Positions 62,740-64,000 of a stretch of 64,000 nucleotides of DNA are shown here, one piece after another; the first letter of the stretch is position 1; each line of letters opens with the position of its first letter. The stretch spans positions 310,001 to 374,000 of the forward strand of contig NZ_LQIN01000023.1 in NCBI RefSeq assembly GCF_001500065.1. Direction: 5' to 3'. The position numbers were made by a program, and so were the translations under genes. The notes below the pieces were generated by a model. The model saw only the letters and a program-made list of their open reading frames with translations, did not search any database and was not told where the DNA came from. This stretch comes from Mycobacterium sp. IS-3022. Lineage in GTDB: Bacteria; Actinomycetota; Actinomycetes; Mycobacteriales; Mycobacteriaceae.

Positions 62740-64000
62740 GTGAGTGATTTTCAGGCGCCCAAGGGCGTCCCGGACTACCTGCCGCCCGATTCGGCACAGT
62801 TCGTCGGCGTGCGCGACGGTCTGCTCGACACAGCCCGGCGTGCCGGTTACGGCGACATCGAACTGCCGATCTTCGAGGACACCACGCTGTTCGCCCGCGG
62901 GGTGGGCGAGTCCACCGATGTGGTGTCGAAGGAGATGTACACCTTCGCCGATCGCGGTGGCCGGTCGGTGACCCTGCGACCCGAAGGCACCGCGGGCGTG
63001 ATTCGCGCCGTCATCGAGCACGGGCTCGACCGTGGCCCGTTGCCGGTCAAGCTGTGCTACGCCGGCCCGTTCTTCCGGTACGAACGCCCGCAGGCGGGCC
63101 GTTACCGCCAGCTGCAGCAGGTGGGCGTGGAGGCCATCGGTGTCGACGACCCGGCCCTCGACGCCGAGGTGATCGCGATCGCCGATGCCGGGTTCCGCTC
63201 GCTGGGGCTCGACGGCTTCCGTCTCGAGATCACCTCGCTGGGCGACGACACCTGCCGCCCGCAGTATCGAGAGTTGTTGCAGGAGTTCCTGTTCAAGCTC
63301 GACCTCGACGAGGAGACACGCCGGCGCGCGGAGATCAACCCGCTGCGGGTGCTCGACGACAAGCGCCCTGCGGTGCGCGCGATGACCGCGGACGCGCCCG
63401 TGATGTTGGATCACCTGTCCGATGTCGCCAAGCAGCATTTCGACAGTGTGCTGGCGCATCTCGACGCGTTGGACGTGCCGTATGTCATCAATCCGCGCAT
63501 GGTGCGCGGGCTGGACTACTACACCAAGACCACGTTCGAGTTCGTGCACGACGGCTTGGGTGCCCAGTCGGGTATCGGCGGCGGCGGGCGCTACGACGGG
63601 CTGATGGCCCAACTCGGCGGAAAAGACCTGTCCGGCATCGGGTTTGGGTTGGGTGTCGATCGCACCTTGCTGGCGCTGAAGGCGGAGGGCAAGAGCGTCG
63701 GCGGGACGGCGCGGGTCGACGTGTTCGGTGTTCCGCTGGGGGAGCAGGCCAAGATGCAACTGGCGGTGTTGGCTGCGCGATTACGTGCGGCGGGCGTGCG
63801 GGTCGACCTGGCCTACGGCGATCGGGGCATCAAGGGTGCGATGCGCGCCGCGGACCGCTCGGGTGCGTTGCTTGCTCTGGTGGCGGGTGACCGCGATATC
63901 GAGGCGGGCACCATCGGTGTGAAGAACCTGGCGACGGGGGAACAGAAGGACGTCGCGGTCGAGGGCGTGTTGGCCGAGGTGCTTTCACGCCTCAACCGCG
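62740..64000 (+). CDS. hisS: Histidyl-tRNA synthetase (partial, runs off right edge)
   Basis: A 420-aa visible part of a class II synthetase. It starts [20 protein letters not shown]. Motif 2 is [19 protein letters not shown], and [13 protein letters not shown] and [11 protein letters not shown] are the His-specific motifs. The C-terminal anticodon-binding domain ([20 protein letters not shown]) is nearly complete. GTG at 62740, 10 nt after the hydrolase stop. Confidence 0.96.
   Translation, partial: MSDFQAPKGVPDYLPPDSAQFVGVRDGLLDTARRAGYGDIELPIFEDTTLFARGVGESTDVVSKEMYTFADRGGRSVTLRPEGTAGVIRAVIEHGLDRGPLPVKLCYAGPFFRYERPQAGRYRQLQQVGVEAIGVDDPALDAEVIAIADAGFRSLGLDGFRLEITSLGDDTCRPQYRELLQEFLFKLDLDEETRRRAEINPLRVLDDKRPAVRAMTADAPVMLDHLSDVAKQHFDSVLAHLDALDVPYVINPRMVRGLDYYTKTTFEFVHDGLGAQSGIGGGGRYDGLMAQLGGKDLSGIGFGLGVDRTLLALKAEGKSVGGTARVDVFGVPLGEQAKMQLAVLAARLRAAGVRVDLAYGDRGIKGAMRAADRSGALLALVAGDRDIEAGTIGVKNLATGEQKDVAVEGVLAEVLSRLNR

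Overview
The window reads as mycobacterial chromosome, most likely a fast-growing Mycolicibacterium-type species. Evidence: high GC, heavy use of GTG/TTG starts and 4-nt gene overlaps, the phosphatidylinositol mannoside cluster (HIT phosphorylase, pgsA1, acyltransferase, pimA), a carboxylic acid reductase of the FadD9 type, and a gene order that follows M. tuberculosis Rv2614c to Rv2580c (thrS to hisS) and Rv2671 to Rv2667. None of the PE/PPE genes that interrupt this order in M. tuberculosis is present.

Region 1 (1-4850): a ribD-type reductase (partial), a ZapE-like ATPase, a GNAT acetyltransferase, an exported protein, an ECF sigma factor coupled to an ogt alkyltransferase, the ClpC2-type Clp-N protein with two palindromic operators, and an SRPBCC protein. 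Region 2 (4850-10350) is accessory: an AraC DNA-binding domain, exported and small hypothetical proteins, a WGxxGxxG surface protein and a coupled operon of excalibur/thermonuclease proteins. Region 3 (10499-11107): tRNA-Val(GAC), tRNA-Cys and tRNA-Gly on the minus strand and tRNA-Val(CAC) on the plus strand.

Region 4 (11080-22110) is the most unusual part: an 11.0 kb integrated element bounded by a 26-bp perfect direct repeat of the 3' end of tRNA-Val(CAC). Nearly all genes lie on the minus strand: tyrosine integrase, excisionase, two small early genes, a primase-helicase, an iteron-rich non-coding region (probable origin), a helix-turn-helix gene, small coupled genes, then a head-closure-like protein, an HNH nuclease, an HK97 gp10-like protein, a 1148-aa tape measure protein and small coupled genes. 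There is no capsid, portal, terminase, tail tube, lysis or recognisable repressor gene. The layout (int-xis-primase/ori-morphogenesis) matches a phage satellite rather than a complete prophage, and carrying its own connector and tape measure would be unusual for one.

Region 5 (22196-28578): a PNPOx-family protein, a DUF3618/holin-like membrane pair, a proline-rich exported protein, an L,D-transpeptidase, a hydrolase, a GAF-ANTAR regulator, DUF1990, a hotdog thioesterase and a PGPGW membrane protein. Region 6 (28643-64000) is the conserved core: thrS-HIT-pgsA1-acyltransferase-pimA-membrane protein-Nudix (one coupled operon), pdxS-tesB-pdxT, an acyl-CoA dehydrogenase, yebC, mscS, SOS-controlled ruvCAB, carboxylic acid reductase, small accessory genes, yajC-secD-secF-lipoprotein-apt-relA, a DUF4333 lipoprotein, two tandem cyclophilins, a glyoxalase II-like hydrolase and the start of hisS.
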